64,000 nt of DNA, taken from assembly GCA_020442915.1 (NCBI GenBank), contig JAGRJD010000007.1, positions 17,663 to 81,662 of the forward strand, given 5' to 3'. Origin of the DNA: Thiothrix sp. GTDB taxonomy: Bacteria > Pseudomonadota > Gammaproteobacteria > Thiotrichales > Thiotrichaceae. A program made the translations under genes and the position numbers. This document shows, one piece after another, positions 16,962 to 26,039 of the stretch. Within the stretch, counting starts at the first letter, position 1. Each line of letters begins with the position of its first letter. The notes under the pieces were generated by a model. The model was not told the origin of the DNA. It made no database searches and saw only the letters and a program-made list of their open reading frames with translations.

Positions 16962-19793
16962 ATGAACACCGATCTTCTCCCTGCCACCCCTTATGACCCG
17001 GCCAATCTCAGGAGCCTGGAGGAGCGGGTGCGTGAAGTGGGTGAGCTGCTGGGAGAGATGCTGCGTGAGCAGGAGGGTGAAACCCTGTATCAGGCGGTGG
17101 AAAAACTGCGCCGTGGCTATATCCAGCTGCGCCAGACTGAAGATGCCGCACTCAGGGATGCGCTGATGCAGTTCATTCTTGAACTGGATGTCCGGTTGCT
17201 GGAAAAGGTGATCCGTGCTTTCAACACCTTCTACGTGCTTTCCAATCTCGTTGAAGAGGCGTTCCGCGAGCGTGAACGGCGTACCCGGTTTGCCCGCACG
17301 GATGAAGCGCTGCTGTGGCGTGGTTCGGTGCGGCGTACGGTGCTGGAACTGCGCGAGGCCGGTGTCGATGCGCAGGGCATGCAGTACCTGATGGAACGCC
17401 TGCGGTACATTCCGGTGTTTACCGCCCACCCGACCGAAGCCCGCCGCCGTACCCTGATGGACCTGCAGCGACGCCTGTTTCTGGTCCTCAGTGCGCTGGA
17501 ATCCGGCTCGCCGGGTGAGGCGGAGGGCAGGGAGCTGCGCCACAGCCTCAGGAGCCTGATCCAGATGTTGTGGCGTACCAACGAGGTGCGTACCCGCAAA
17601 CCCACGGTGGAAGACGAAGTCCTGTATGGCCTGTATTATTTCCGGGAAAGCCTGTTTGAAGCCATTCCGCTGCTGTACCGCTATTTCGAGCGTGCCCTGC
17701 GTCATGCCTATGGTCCTGAAGTGATTCAGGTGCCGAGCTTTCTGCGCTTTGGCTCCTGGATCGGCGGTGACCGGGACGGTAACCCGTTTGTCACCGCTGA
17801 CGTGACCCGCAAGGCGATCCGCCTGGGGATGGTGGAGGCGTTGTATGAATACCTGCGCCGGGTTGACAGTCTGCGCAACCTGTTGTCCCATTCCACCGAA
17901 TTCATCACCCCGTCTGCCGAATTCAGTGCCTACCTGGATGCGCTCAACACCCGCATGGGCAACCGCCTGCTGGCCCGGCGCAGTGATCCGCTGCTGGAAG
18001 AGCCTTACCGGCGCCTGCTCACCATCATGCGCCAGCGCCTGAAGCTGACCCTGGAAACTGCCCGGGCTCGCCTGCATCACGAACGCACGCTGCTGCCCGC
18101 CGATGCCTATACTGATGCGGGCGGTTTTCTGCATGAGCTGCAGCTGATCAGTGCATCACTGCGCAGTCATCATGACGATGGGGTGGCCGGGGGCGAACTT
18201 CAGGACCTGATCCGGCTGGTGGAAACCTGTGGCTTCGGTCTTTACCAGCTTGATATCCGTCAGGAATCCACGGTGCACAGTGAAACCGTGGCGGAAATTC
18301 TGGGGCTGGCCGGGTTGTGTCCTGATTATCTGGCGCTGCCGGAAGCCGAGCGCCTGGTACTGCTGGGTGAATGGCTGTTGCGCCCGCGCCTGCCGATACC
18401 GCAGCGTCCGCTGCTGACTGAGCGCAGTGCCCAGACCCTGGAAGTGTTCGACAGCATGCTGGAAATGCGTCTCGAGGCCGGGCCGGCTATCTTCGGCAGC
18501 TACGTCATCTCCATGACCCATCAGGCCAGCCATGTGCTGGAGGTGTTGCTGCTGGCCAAAATGGCCGGACTGGTCGGCTATACACCGGAGCAAGAGCTGA
18601 ATTGCCATATCCGGGTTGCACCGCTGTTTGAAACCATCGAGGACCTGCGCCATATCGCTTCGGTGCTGAACACCCTGCTGGAGCATACGACCTATCGCGC
18701 CCTGCTGCAGGCTTCCGGCAACCTGCAGGAAGTCATGCTCGGCTACTCCGACTCCTGCAAGGATGGCGGCATTCTGGCTTCCAGCTGGAACCTGTACAAT
18801 GCCCAGAAAGAGGTCATTGCCATCACCCGCAGGGCCGGGGTCGAGTGCCGGCTGTTTCACGGGCGGGGCGGTACCGTCGGGCGCGGAGGTGGTCCCACGC
18901 ATGAGGCCATTGTGGCCCAGCCCCCCGATACCGTGCACGGGCAGATCAAGTTTACCGAGCAGGGGGAGGTGCTGGCGACCAAATACAGCAATGTGGAAAC
19001 GGCGGTGTATGAACTGAGTGTGGGCAGTACCGGCCTGCTGAAAGCCAGCATTGATCTGGTACTGCCGCGCCCGCCGTTCAGTGAGGATTACCTGAGTGCA
19101 ATGCAGGCACTGGCCGATACCGGCGAGCACCACTACCGTGAGCTGACTGACCGCACGCCCGGCCTGATGGACTATTTCTATGAAGCCACGCCGGTGGAGG
19201 AAATCGGCCAGCTCAATATCGGCTCCCGCCCCTCACACCGTAAACAGACCGTGCGCGACAAAGCCTCAATCCGTGCCATTCCCTGGGTATTCGGCTGGGC
19301 CCAGGCCCGTTACACCCTGCCGGGTTGGTATGGCATCGGCACTGCACTGGCGCGTTTCCAGCAGCAGCATGCCGACGGTGAGCAGCGTCTGAAAGCCATG
19401 TATGAAAACTGGCCTGCGTTCCGTTCCCTGCTCAGCAATACCCAGATGTCACTGTTCAAGGCGGAAATGGAAATTGCCCGTGGTTATGCGGGACTGGTGC
19501 AGGATCAGGAGCAGGCCCGTCATATTTTCGGCCTGATCCGTCGTGAGTATGCACTGACGGTGCAGGAAGTGCTGCACATTAGCGGGCATCAGGCACTGAT
19601 GGATGAGGCCCCGCTGCTGCAGTATTCCCTGCAGCGCCGGAACCCTTACCTGGATCCGCTCAACTACATCCAGATCACCCTGCTGCGCCGCCATGGCAAC
19701 CATCTGGCCCGACACAGTGAGCCTTCACCCTGGCTGGAGCCTTTGCTGCGCACCATCAATGCCCTGGCGGCGGGATTACGCAATACGGGGTAG
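16962..19793 (+). CDS. ppc: Phosphoenolpyruvate carboxylase
   Basis: The 943-residue enzyme carries the signature motifs: VFTAHPTEARRR with the catalytic His, GGDRDGNPFVTADVTR, GYSDSCKDGG, and the glycine loop FHGRGGTVGRGGGPTHEA; it ends with the allosteric-site Asn (RNTG). It adds bicarbonate to phosphoenolpyruvate to replenish oxaloacetate. ATG 16962 follows AGGAG with seven bases spacing; an upstream in-frame start would add 11 residues. It is monocistronic, and its 3' end overlaps the convergent bfd gene by 18 bases. Confidence 0.97.
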   Translation: MNTDLLPATPYDPANLRSLEERVREVGELLGEMLREQEGETLYQAVEKLRRGYIQLRQTEDAALRDALMQFILELDVRLLEKVIRAFNTFYVLSNLVEEAFRERERRTRFARTDEALLWRGSVRRTVLELREAGVDAQGMQYLMERLRYIPVFTAHPTEARRRTLMDLQRRLFLVLSALESGSPGEAEGRELRHSLRSLIQMLWRTNEVRTRKPTVEDEVLYGLYYFRESLFEAIPLLYRYFERALRHAYGPEVIQVPSFLRFGSWIGGDRDGNPFVTADVTRKAIRLGMVEALYEYLRRVDSLRNLLSHSTEFITPSAEFSAYLDALNTRMGNRLLARRSDPLLEEPYRRLLTIMRQRLKLTLETARARLHHERTLLPADAYTDAGGFLHELQLISASLRSHHDDGVAGGELQDLIRLVETCGFGLYQLDIRQESTVHSETVAEILGLAGLCPDYLALPEAERLVLLGEWLLRPRLPIPQRPLLTERSAQTLEVFDSMLEMRLEAGPAIFGSYVISMTHQASHVLEVLLLAKMAGLVGYTPEQELNCHIRVAPLFETIEDLRHIASVLNTLLEHTTYRALLQASGNLQEVMLGYSDSCKDGGILASSWNLYNAQKEVIAITRRAGVECRLFHGRGGTVGRGGGPTHEAIVAQPPDTVHGQIKFTEQGEVLATKYSNVETAVYELSVGSTGLLKASIDLVLPRPPFSEDYLSAMQALADTGEHHYRELTDRTPGLMDYFYEATPVEEIGQLNIGSRPSHRKQTVRDKASIRAIPWVFGWAQARYTLPGWYGIGTALARFQQQHADGEQRLKAMYENWPAFRSLLSNTQMSLFKAEMEIARGYAGLVQDQEQARHIFGLIRREYALTVQEVLHISGHQALMDEAPLLQYSLQRRNPYLDPLNYIQITLLRRHGNHLARHSEPSPWLEPLLRTINALAAGLRNTG

Positions 19794-20009
19794 GGCGGTA
19801 TCAAGCGGGAAAAACAGCCCCATCAGTGCGTCCGGTGCCGCTGCTGTATGACGGGCCTTGTCTATTTCTTCCATGACATGCGGTTCACAGCAGCCGCAGC
19901 AGGTGCCGGCTTTCAGCTGCTGCTGAATGGCTTCCAGCGAGTCATGTCCGTCCTGTACGGCTTTCCGGATGGCTTTGTCGGTTACGGAATGGCAGATGCA
20001 GATATACAT
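19776..20009 (-). CDS. bfd: Bacterioferritin-associated ferredoxin (BFD-like [2Fe-2S] protein)
   Basis: A 77-residue protein beginning MYICICHSVTDKAI and ending its domain with GTCCGCCEPHV. The CxC plus CxxC-type cysteine set and the small helical scaffold fit Bfd, which reduces the haem of bacterioferritin to release stored iron. I chose ATG 20009; a frame to 20063 would run through the Fur-like site. No bacterioferritin gene is adjacent. The candidate Fur box at 20026-20040 suggests induction under iron limitation, as known for bfd. Confidence 0.88.
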   Translation of the reverse strand: MYICICHSVTDKAIRKAVQDGHDSLEAIQQQLKAGTCCGCCEPHVMEEIDKARHTAAAPDALMGLFFPLDTALPRIA

Positions 20010-20025
20010 GGATGCTACACTCAAA

Positions 20026-20040
20026 CAAGAATCATTCTCA
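20026..20040 (-). promoter_or_regulatory. Candidate Fur box upstream of bfd
   Basis: Read on the minus strand, TGAGAATGATTCTTG matches the 15-base Fur core TGATAATNATTATCA at 10 of 14 defined positions. It lies 17 bases before the bfd start codon. Confidence 0.6.
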
Positions 20041-20138
20041 ATATTGAAATGGTAATAGACCATTGTGGCAAATGCAAGTGATTCTTGATCAGCGGCAACT
20101 ATCGGAAGAGCAGCCGGTCGTTATGGCAACCGCAGGCC

Positions 20139-21182
20139 TCATTCTCTGGGCAGGATCACCCGGTGTTGCATGTCCAGTTCAAAACACGCACTTTCTCCGA
20201 CCTGACGGGCCTGATGACTGGGTGCCAGTGCCAGAATCCGGCTGCCATCGTCCAGGGCCAGGGTATAGAGGTATTCGGCGCCCCGGAACACGCGGGCGAC
20301 GATACTGGCTTTGCGCGCTGCCTCTTCCACCAGTTTCAGGTCATCCGGACGGATCAGGACATCCACAACCGATGCCGGCGGGCAATGTGCCGGTACCTGA
20401 CCCCGGACCGGCCCCAGCAGTGTGCTGACAGTATCCGGATTGATGACGGTACCGGCCAGCAGGCTGCCCTGACCGATAAAGCCGGCTACAAAACGGTTGT
20501 GCGGCCTGTGGTACAGATTGTAGCCCGTATCCCACTGCTGCAGTTGCCCGGCCCGTAGCACCCCGATTTCATCCGCCATTGCGAAGGCTTCCTGCTGGTC
20601 ATGCGTCACCAGCAGCGCGGTGGTTCCTTCCGCCTTCAGGATATCGCGTACCTCACGCGCCAGCATTTCACGCAGCTCCACATCCTGACTACCGAAGGGT
20701 TCGTCCAGCAGCAGCAGGCGCGGGCGGGGTGCCAGCGCGCGGGCCAGGGCGATGCGCTGCTGCTGTCCGCCGGAAAGCTCGTGCGGGAAACGTTTTTCGT
20801 AACCCGGCAGGTTCACCAGCTCCAGCAGTTCCGCCACCCGCCGCGCCTTGTCCCTGCCGGTGTGTTTGCGTATGCCGAAAGCAATGTTCCTGGCAATGTT
20901 CAGGTGCGGGAACAGCGCATAATCCTGAAACACCATGCCGATATTGCGCTGTTCCGGCGGCAGGTGTGCACCGGGAGCACTGATCGCCTGCCCGCTGAGG
21001 GTGATGACACCCTGCGTAACCGGCTCGAAACCGGCGATGGCGCGCAGCAGCGTGGTCTTGCCGCAGCCGCTGGGGCCAAGCAGGCAGCCGATCCGTCCGT
21101 CATTCAGGCTCAGACTGACAGTGTGCACGACCGTGTGCCGGTCGTAGGCGATGTGGATGTCTTGCAGAACCAGTGTGTTCAT
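20139..21182 (-). CDS. fbpC: Iron(III) ABC transporter ATP-binding protein (FbpC type)
   Basis: A 347-residue ATPase with Walker A GPSGCGKTT at 36-44, signature LSGGQQQRIALARAL and Walker B LLLLDEPFGSQD, followed by a TOBE-like C-terminal domain (about 240-347). The D-loop reads GSQD instead of the common SALD, an unusual but conserved-Asp variant. It is last of fbpA-fbpB-fbpC; its start overlaps fbpB by four bases. It energises ferric iron uptake from the periplasm. Confidence 0.88.
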   Translation of the reverse strand: MNTLVLQDIHIAYDRHTVVHTVSLSLNDGRIGCLLGPSGCGKTTLLRAIAGFEPVTQGVITLSGQAISAPGAHLPPEQRNIGMVFQDYALFPHLNIARNIAFGIRKHTGRDKARRVAELLELVNLPGYEKRFPHELSGGQQQRIALARALAPRPRLLLLDEPFGSQDVELREMLAREVRDILKAEGTTALLVTHDQQEAFAMADEIGVLRAGQLQQWDTGYNLYHRPHNRFVAGFIGQGSLLAGTVINPDTVSTLLGPVRGQVPAHCPPASVVDVLIRPDDLKLVEEAARKASIVARVFRGAEYLYTLALDDGSRILALAPSHQARQVGESACFELDMQHRVILPRE

Positions 21183-22819
21183 GGCTGTTCCCCCGCCCTT
21201 GATTTCCCGATCGACCGGCTGAGCAGTATTACCGGAATAATCCCCGCCGCCACGATCATCAGTGCCGGCAGCCCCGCATCCGCCAGCCGCTCATCCGAGG
21301 CCAGTTCATACGCCCGCACGGCCAGGGTGTTGAAGTTGAACGGGCGCAGGATCAGGGTGGCGGGCAGTTCCTTCAGCACATCGACGAACACCAGCAGCAG
21401 GGCGGTCAGCAGTGTGCCTTTCATCAGCGGCAGGTGCAGGGTGCGCAGCACGCCGAAGGCGTTCAGGCCCAGCGAGCGTCCGGCGTTATCCACGGTCGGC
21501 CTGATCTTGCCCAGTCCTGCTTCCACGGTCTGCAGCGACACCGCCAGAAAACGCACATTGTAGGCGAACAGCAGGGTGAACAGGGTGCCGCTCAGCAGCA
21601 GGCCGACGCGGGCGTCGAACCAGCGCCTGCTGAAGTGATTGAGCTGTGTATCGGCCCATGCAAACGGGATCAGCACGCCGATGGCGATCACTGTGCCGGG
21701 AATCGCGTAACCCATCGCGGCGATGCGCGCGCTCAGGTTCACCAGCGGGTCATTGCGCACGCGCTTGCCATAGCCCAGCACCAGCGCCAGCAGCAGGGCG
21801 AACAACGCCGCCAGCCCGGCCAGCAGCAGGCTGTTGCCGGCCAGTTGCAGGAAGTCGCGGTTCAGCCCCTCTGCTGCCGTGCTCAGGCTCCAGTACAGCA
21901 GTTGCCCGACCGGAACCACGAAACCCAGCAGCAGCGGCAGGGTGCAGGCCAGCACCGCCGCGACCGCCTGCCCGCCGCGCAACCGATGACGCGGCAGGCG
22001 CGAATATTTGCTGGAGGTATGGTGGTAACGCGCCCGGCGCCGCGACCCGCGTTCCAGCAGGATCAGCACGAACACAAAGCCCAGCAGCAGCGCGGCCAGC
22101 TGCGAAGCCGCCGCATGATCGCCCAGGCCGAACCAGGTGCGGAAAATGCCGGTGGTGAAGGTGGTGACGCCGAAATACTGCACCGTGCCGAAATCGGCCA
22201 GCGTTTCCATCAGCGCCAGCGACAGGCCGGTGATGATGGCGGGGCGCGCCAGCGGCAGGGCGACCTGAAAAAAACTTTGCCAGGGGTTGCAACCCAGCGT
22301 GCGGCTCACTTCCAGCACGCAGATCGACTGCTCCAGAAACGCTGCCCGCGCCAGTAGGTAGACATACGGAAACAACACCAGCGACAGCATCAGGATCGCC
22401 CCGCCCGGTGAACGCACATTGGGGAACCAGTAATCGCCATAGCCCCAGCCGGTCGCTGCGCGCAGCAGGCTTTGCAGCGGCCCGGAAAAATCCAGCATGC
22501 CGGTATACGTGTAGGCGATGATGTAGGCGGGCATCGCCAGCGGCAGCAGCAGCGCCCATTCAAACAGGCGTTGCCCCGGAAAGCGGCACATGCTGTTCAG
22601 CCACGCCGCCGGCAGGCCCAGCAACAGCACACCAAAGCCGACGCCCAGCACCAGTAGTACCGTGTTGTACAGGTAATCCGGCAGCACGGTCTGTGCCAGA
22701 TGCCGCCAGACTTCCGGTGCGGGTACAAAGACATAGCCGAACACCGCCAGAATGGGCAGGGCAGTAAGCAGCGCCATGCCGATGAGCACGGCGTGCCACA
22801 GGACGGGTCTTATTTCCAA
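21179..22819 (-). CDS. fbpB: Iron(III) ABC transporter permease (FbpB type)
   Basis: A 546-residue permease with two fused BPD_transp_1 halves, each with an EAA-like loop (VSRTLGCNPWQSFFQVALP and NAGRSLGLNAFGVLRTLHLP), so one polypeptide supplies the whole channel. The first codon at 22819 is TTG and overlaps fbpA by ten bases; GTG 22789 or ATG 22777 are alternative starts. The FbpB family normally has this duplicated length. Confidence 0.9.
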   Translation of the reverse strand: MEIRPVLWHAVLIGMALLTALPILAVFGYVFVPAPEVWRHLAQTVLPDYLYNTVLLVLGVGFGVLLLGLPAAWLNSMCRFPGQRLFEWALLLPLAMPAYIIAYTYTGMLDFSGPLQSLLRAATGWGYGDYWFPNVRSPGGAILMLSLVLFPYVYLLARAAFLEQSICVLEVSRTLGCNPWQSFFQVALPLARPAIITGLSLALMETLADFGTVQYFGVTTFTTGIFRTWFGLGDHAAASQLAALLLGFVFVLILLERGSRRRARYHHTSSKYSRLPRHRLRGGQAVAAVLACTLPLLLGFVVPVGQLLYWSLSTAAEGLNRDFLQLAGNSLLLAGLAALFALLLALVLGYGKRVRNDPLVNLSARIAAMGYAIPGTVIAIGVLIPFAWADTQLNHFSRRWFDARVGLLLSGTLFTLLFAYNVRFLAVSLQTVEAGLGKIRPTVDNAGRSLGLNAFGVLRTLHLPLMKGTLLTALLLVFVDVLKELPATLILRPFNFNTLAVRAYELASDERLADAGLPALMIVAAGIIPVILLSRSIGKSRAGEQP

Positions 22820-23820
22820 GCAGCCTTGTCCATGATCATCACCGCTTCAGCATTGTTTCTGCCGAGTTCGGACAGGTTCAGGCTGTCGGCCTTGAATTCA
22901 CCCCAGCCTTTGAGGCGCTCGCCCGGCTCCACACCGGGTTTGACCGGGTATTCCTGATTGGCTTCGGCATACCAGTGCTGGGCTTCATCACTGACCAGAA
23001 ATTCCAGCAGTTTGACGGCGTTGTCCCTGTGTTGTGCGGCTTTGGTGACGGCGGCACCACTGATATTGAGGTGGGTACCGCGATCGTCCTGGTTCGGCCA
23101 GAAAATGGCGACTTTTTCCGCTGCCGCCTTTTCAGCGGCGTCATTGCCCGCCAGCATCTGCCCGTAGTAGTAGGTGTTGGCAATGGCGAGATCGCACACA
23201 CCAGCCGCCGCCGCCTTGATCTGGTCGCGGTCGCCACCTTCCGGCGGGCGGGCGAAGTTTTTGACGAAACCGTCCGCCCAGGCCTGTGCTTTTTCCGCAC
23301 CGTCGGCGGCGATCATGGAGCCGAGCAGGGACTGGTTGTAGATATTGTCGGAAGAACGCACGCAGATGCGGCCTTTCCATTTCGGGTCGGCGAGGGCTTC
23401 ATAGGTGGACAGTTCCTCCGGCTGCACCTTGCCCTTGACATAAAAAATCGGGCGCGCGCGCGCGGTGAGGCCGAACCACTGCCCGCCGGGGTCGCGCAGG
23501 TGGGCCGGGATGTCTTGTTGCAGCGTTTCCGATTCCACCGGCTGGGTCAGCCCCATGTCCATGGCGCGATACAGGCGTCCGGCATCGGCGGTCATCAGCA
23601 GGTCGGCGGGCGTGTTTTCCCCCTCCAGCCGCAGGCGTTCCAGCAGGGCGTCATCCTTGCCGGTGACGAGGTTGACGGTGATGCCTGTCTGTGCGGTGAA
23701 GGTATCGAACAACGGCTTGATGAGCTGTTCCTTGCGGGCGGAATAGACGTTGACTTCATTGGCGAAAGCGGAAGCACTGAGGCTGCCGATCAATAGTGCC
23801 AGGACAATTTTCGCGGACAT
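22810..23820 (-). CDS. fbpA: Iron(III) ABC transporter substrate-binding protein (FbpA type)
   Basis: A 336-residue precursor with a signal peptide (MSAKIVLALLIGSLSASAFA, cleavage before NEVNVYSAR). The mature protein begins like ferric-ion-binding proteins (EVNVYSARKEQLIKPLFDTF) and has the NTYYYGQ motif whose tyrosines coordinate Fe3+. ATG 23820 gives a proper signal sequence; a longer frame to 23907 would cover the Fur-like site. First gene of the fbpABC operon. Confidence 0.92.
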   Translation of the reverse strand: MSAKIVLALLIGSLSASAFANEVNVYSARKEQLIKPLFDTFTAQTGITVNLVTGKDDALLERLRLEGENTPADLLMTADAGRLYRAMDMGLTQPVESETLQQDIPAHLRDPGGQWFGLTARARPIFYVKGKVQPEELSTYEALADPKWKGRICVRSSDNIYNQSLLGSMIAADGAEKAQAWADGFVKNFARPPEGGDRDQIKAAAAGVCDLAIANTYYYGQMLAGNDAAEKAAAEKVAIFWPNQDDRGTHLNISGAAVTKAAQHRDNAVKLLEFLVSDEAQHWYAEANQEYPVKPGVEPGERLKGWGEFKADSLNLSELGRNNAEAVMIMDKAAWK

Positions 23821-23845
23821 GGGGGGCCTATATCGATAATGTAAA

Positions 23846-23860
23846 CAAGAATTGTTCTTA
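23846..23860 (-). promoter_or_regulatory. Weak Fur-box-like element upstream of fbpA
   Basis: CAAGAATTGTTCTTA on the plus strand closely resembles the bfd site CAAGAATCATTCTCA at 20026-20040 and lies 26 bases before the fbpA start. It matches the 15-base Fur core at only 8 of 14 positions in this register, but the flanking ATAAT-like bases add further half-sites. Confidence 0.45.
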
Positions 23861-23980
23861 TTATCTTTATTGGCCGCCGGATTGCAAGCAATTCTCATCG
23901 GGAACATGAAAATCGGTGCGGCTGCCTGCTCAGCGGGTGCTCACCGATTGGCGGGCCTTATCAGGCACCTGCGGCGGGAG

Positions 23981-24319
23981 TCACTGTAACGGCCGGCGAG
24001 TCGGGGCCATCCGGGTGATGTCGTCGTATCTGGGCCGGACCCGGTTGAGCTGATTTCTGCCGGTCTGTGTGGCCCACAGGCGCTCGGCCATATTGCTCAG
24101 CTTGACAAAATCCGGGTTTGTACTCAGGTAGTCATACACGGCAGACAGGGTGAACAGTGATCCGAGTTCTACCAGCGGGTTCTGGTAATGTTGGGCTACA
24201 TTGCTGACTGCGGTGTTGCGGAGATTCTGCTGCGGTTGTGCAGCGACGGACCCGGTGATTAAGAGTAATGACAAAATCATGCACTTGTATCTGCCTGTTA
24301 TTTTTGATTTTTGACTCAT
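23981..24319 (-). CDS. Small secreted protein of unknown function
   Basis: A 112-residue precursor. ATG 24319 has AGGGAG seven bases upstream; an in-frame start at 24361 lacks this. The N-terminus is basic and followed by a hydrophobic stretch CMILSLLLITGSVAAQ, giving a predicted Sec cleavage near residue 29. The mature part is Asn/Arg/Tyr-rich (RNTAVSNVAQHYQNP, RPRYDDITRMAPTRR), with no motif I recognise. It stands alone between fbpA and yigZ and has an AT-rich upstream region (24320-24505), shared divergently with yigZ. Confidence 0.6.
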   Translation of the reverse strand: MSQKSKITGRYKCMILSLLLITGSVAAQPQQNLRNTAVSNVAQHYQNPLVELGSLFTLSAVYDYLSTNPDFVKLSNMAERLWATQTGRNQLNRVRPRYDDITRMAPTRRPLQ

Positions 24320-24505
24320 ATCAGCGCTCCCTGGCCCATAATTTTTCCGATTAAATACCATAAAAACATGATTCTAGTATATGTTCTTATGTTCAGTTTG
24401 GATAAAATTTACGGTTAAAATTACGGTAGCTGTTCTGCCTGTCATTAATTTCCGGGATGTCCGGTAGCATTCCGGAGCCGGAGTAAGCCGGGTAAGATAC
24501 GTGCC

Positions 24506-25117
24506 ATGAGCAGTTATCAGATTCCAGCGGCAACCGTTGAACATGAGCAGGTCATCCGGAAAAGCCGTTTTATCACCTTCATCGGTCATGCTCCGGATGC
24601 CCGGGCGGCTCAGGATTTTATCGCGGATATCCGTACACGCTATCCGGATGCGCGTCATGTCTGCTGGGCCTATATTGCCGGAGAGCCCGGCAATACCACC
24701 GCCATCAGCTGCAGTGATGACGGCGAGCCGGGTGGCACCGCCGGCAGGCCGATGCTGAATGTCCTGCAGCATGGTGAAGTGGGGGAGATCGTGGCGGTGG
24801 TGGTACGCTATTTCGGTGGTATCAAGCTCGGGGCCGGCGGGCTGGTGCGGGCCTATTCCAGTTCGGTCAGTCTGGCCATGAAGCAGCTGGAGTCATGCCG
24901 GCGTGTGGCCCAGGCCAGCCTGATGCTGGTGCTGCCCTTTGCGCTGGAGGATGCCGTGCGCCGTGCCCTGCAGCAGCAGGGTGCCGCTATCGGGGGGGCG
25001 GATTACGGACAGCAGCTGACGCTGGCGTGCACCTGTGCGCAGGAGCGTCTGGAAACACTTACGGCGGCGCTGAATGCGCTTGGACGCGGGCAGGTACAGG
25101 TGCTGATGCCGGAATGA
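24506..25117 (+). CDS. yigZ: YigZ/IMPACT family protein
   Basis: The 203-residue protein has the UPF0029 N-terminal domain: KSRFITFIGHA, DARHVCWAYI, SDDGEPGGTAGRPML and VRYFGGIKLGAGGLVRAY are all hallmark segments, followed by the smaller ferredoxin-fold C-terminal domain (about 140-203). The family is linked to translation or ribosome regulation (IMPACT, YIH1), but the bacterial molecular role is unclear. Monocistronic. Confidence 0.92.
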   Translation: MSSYQIPAATVEHEQVIRKSRFITFIGHAPDARAAQDFIADIRTRYPDARHVCWAYIAGEPGNTTAISCSDDGEPGGTAGRPMLNVLQHGEVGEIVAVVVRYFGGIKLGAGGLVRAYSSSVSLAMKQLESCRRVAQASLMLVLPFALEDAVRRALQQQGAAIGGADYGQQLTLACTCAQERLETLTAALNALGRGQVQVLMPE

Positions 25118-25142
25118 ACCGATGCCGGCAGAGCCTGTTGCC

Positions 25143-26039
25143 TCAGTCGCCGCCCCACAGCAGTTCGCCGCAGCGCTCGGGGTTGTAGCCCTGATAATCC
25201 AGTAGCATCTGCCGGCTGCGGCTGGTCTGTATTTCCTTCAGCAGGCCCTGAAACAGGTTGCGGAACCAGATGCTGCGGGGCAGGGCAATATCGAAGGATT
25301 CCCAGCCGTGGCTGATGAAGCCCAGGCCGGCTTCCACCGCTGCCGCCCGGGCACCGGGGGCAATATCGGCCTCGCCCATGGCAATCAGGGCAGCGGCTTC
25401 ACGCTCGGAATAAGCGGTCTGCACCTGATTGAGCTGGTCCGGACTGTGATTTTCCTGCGCCAGAATTTCCAGCAGGTAACGCTGGGAGCCGGCACCTTCC
25501 TGACGCATGGCCCAGCGCAGGTCCTGCTGCAGCAGGGTGCCCAGCTCGCGGCTGGCCCTGAGCCTGTCCGGATGCACGATCAGACCCTGTTCACGCTGGT
25601 AGAGGTGCACCAGTACCCAGTGTCCGGCATCCCGGTGCTGCTGGACCAGGGCCGGGTGGCGCAGGCTGCTTTCCGCCTGCGGCCCCCAGTGCAGGCAGCA
25701 GGCATCCGCCCGGCGTTTCTGCAGCTGCAGCAGTCCCAGGCCGGTGCCGTTCGGGGCATAGCAGACCAGCCCCTGGGTACCGATACGGGCGGTATAAGCC
25801 AGAATCAGGCGATAAAACAGCGGATCATCGCTGCCGACGATAGTCAGGCGGTCATTCAGCAGTCCCTCATGGGCCGATTCCAGCAGCCAGCGGTCCACCA
25901 GGGCACGCGGAAACAGCCATTTGCCGGTGATTTTGGTCGCAGGAATCAGGTTGTCATGCACCAGCTCGTAAATCTTCTTTTCGTTCAGGTGCAGATAGCT
26001 GGCCACCTGCTTGACAGTCAGGTAGGTATTCTGGGTCAT
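25143..26039 (-). CDS. HTH regulator with molybdate-binding-like (PBP-like) domain
   Basis: The 298-residue protein starts with an excisionase/MerR-like helix-turn-helix (YLTVKQVASYLHLNEKKIYELVHDNLIPATKITGKW, about 5-45). A periplasmic-binding-protein-like domain (about 60-290; LTIVGSDDPLFYRLI, then IAMGEADIAPGARAAAVEAGLGF) follows, of the kind found in COG1910 molybdate-type regulators. It has no signal peptide, so it acts in the cytoplasm. Its ATG overlaps the fdhD stop by four bases. A regulator of molybdenum or formate dehydrogenase genes is the obvious inference from moaA, fdhD and the divergent fdh operon. Confidence 0.8.
   Translation of the reverse strand: MTQNTYLTVKQVASYLHLNEKKIYELVHDNLIPATKITGKWLFPRALVDRWLLESAHEGLLNDRLTIVGSDDPLFYRLILAYTARIGTQGLVCYAPNGTGLGLLQLQKRRADACCLHWGPQAESSLRHPALVQQHRDAGHWVLVHLYQREQGLIVHPDRLRASRELGTLLQQDLRWAMRQEGAGSQRYLLEILAQENHSPDQLNQVQTAYSEREAAALIAMGEADIAPGARAAAVEAGLGFISHGWESFDIALPRSIWFRNLFQGLLKEIQTSRSRQMLLDYQGYNPERCGELLWGGD

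Noticed and set aside
16872..18134. 420-codon open frame on the minus strand
   Set aside because: Antisense to the 5' half of ppc and without protein-like features.
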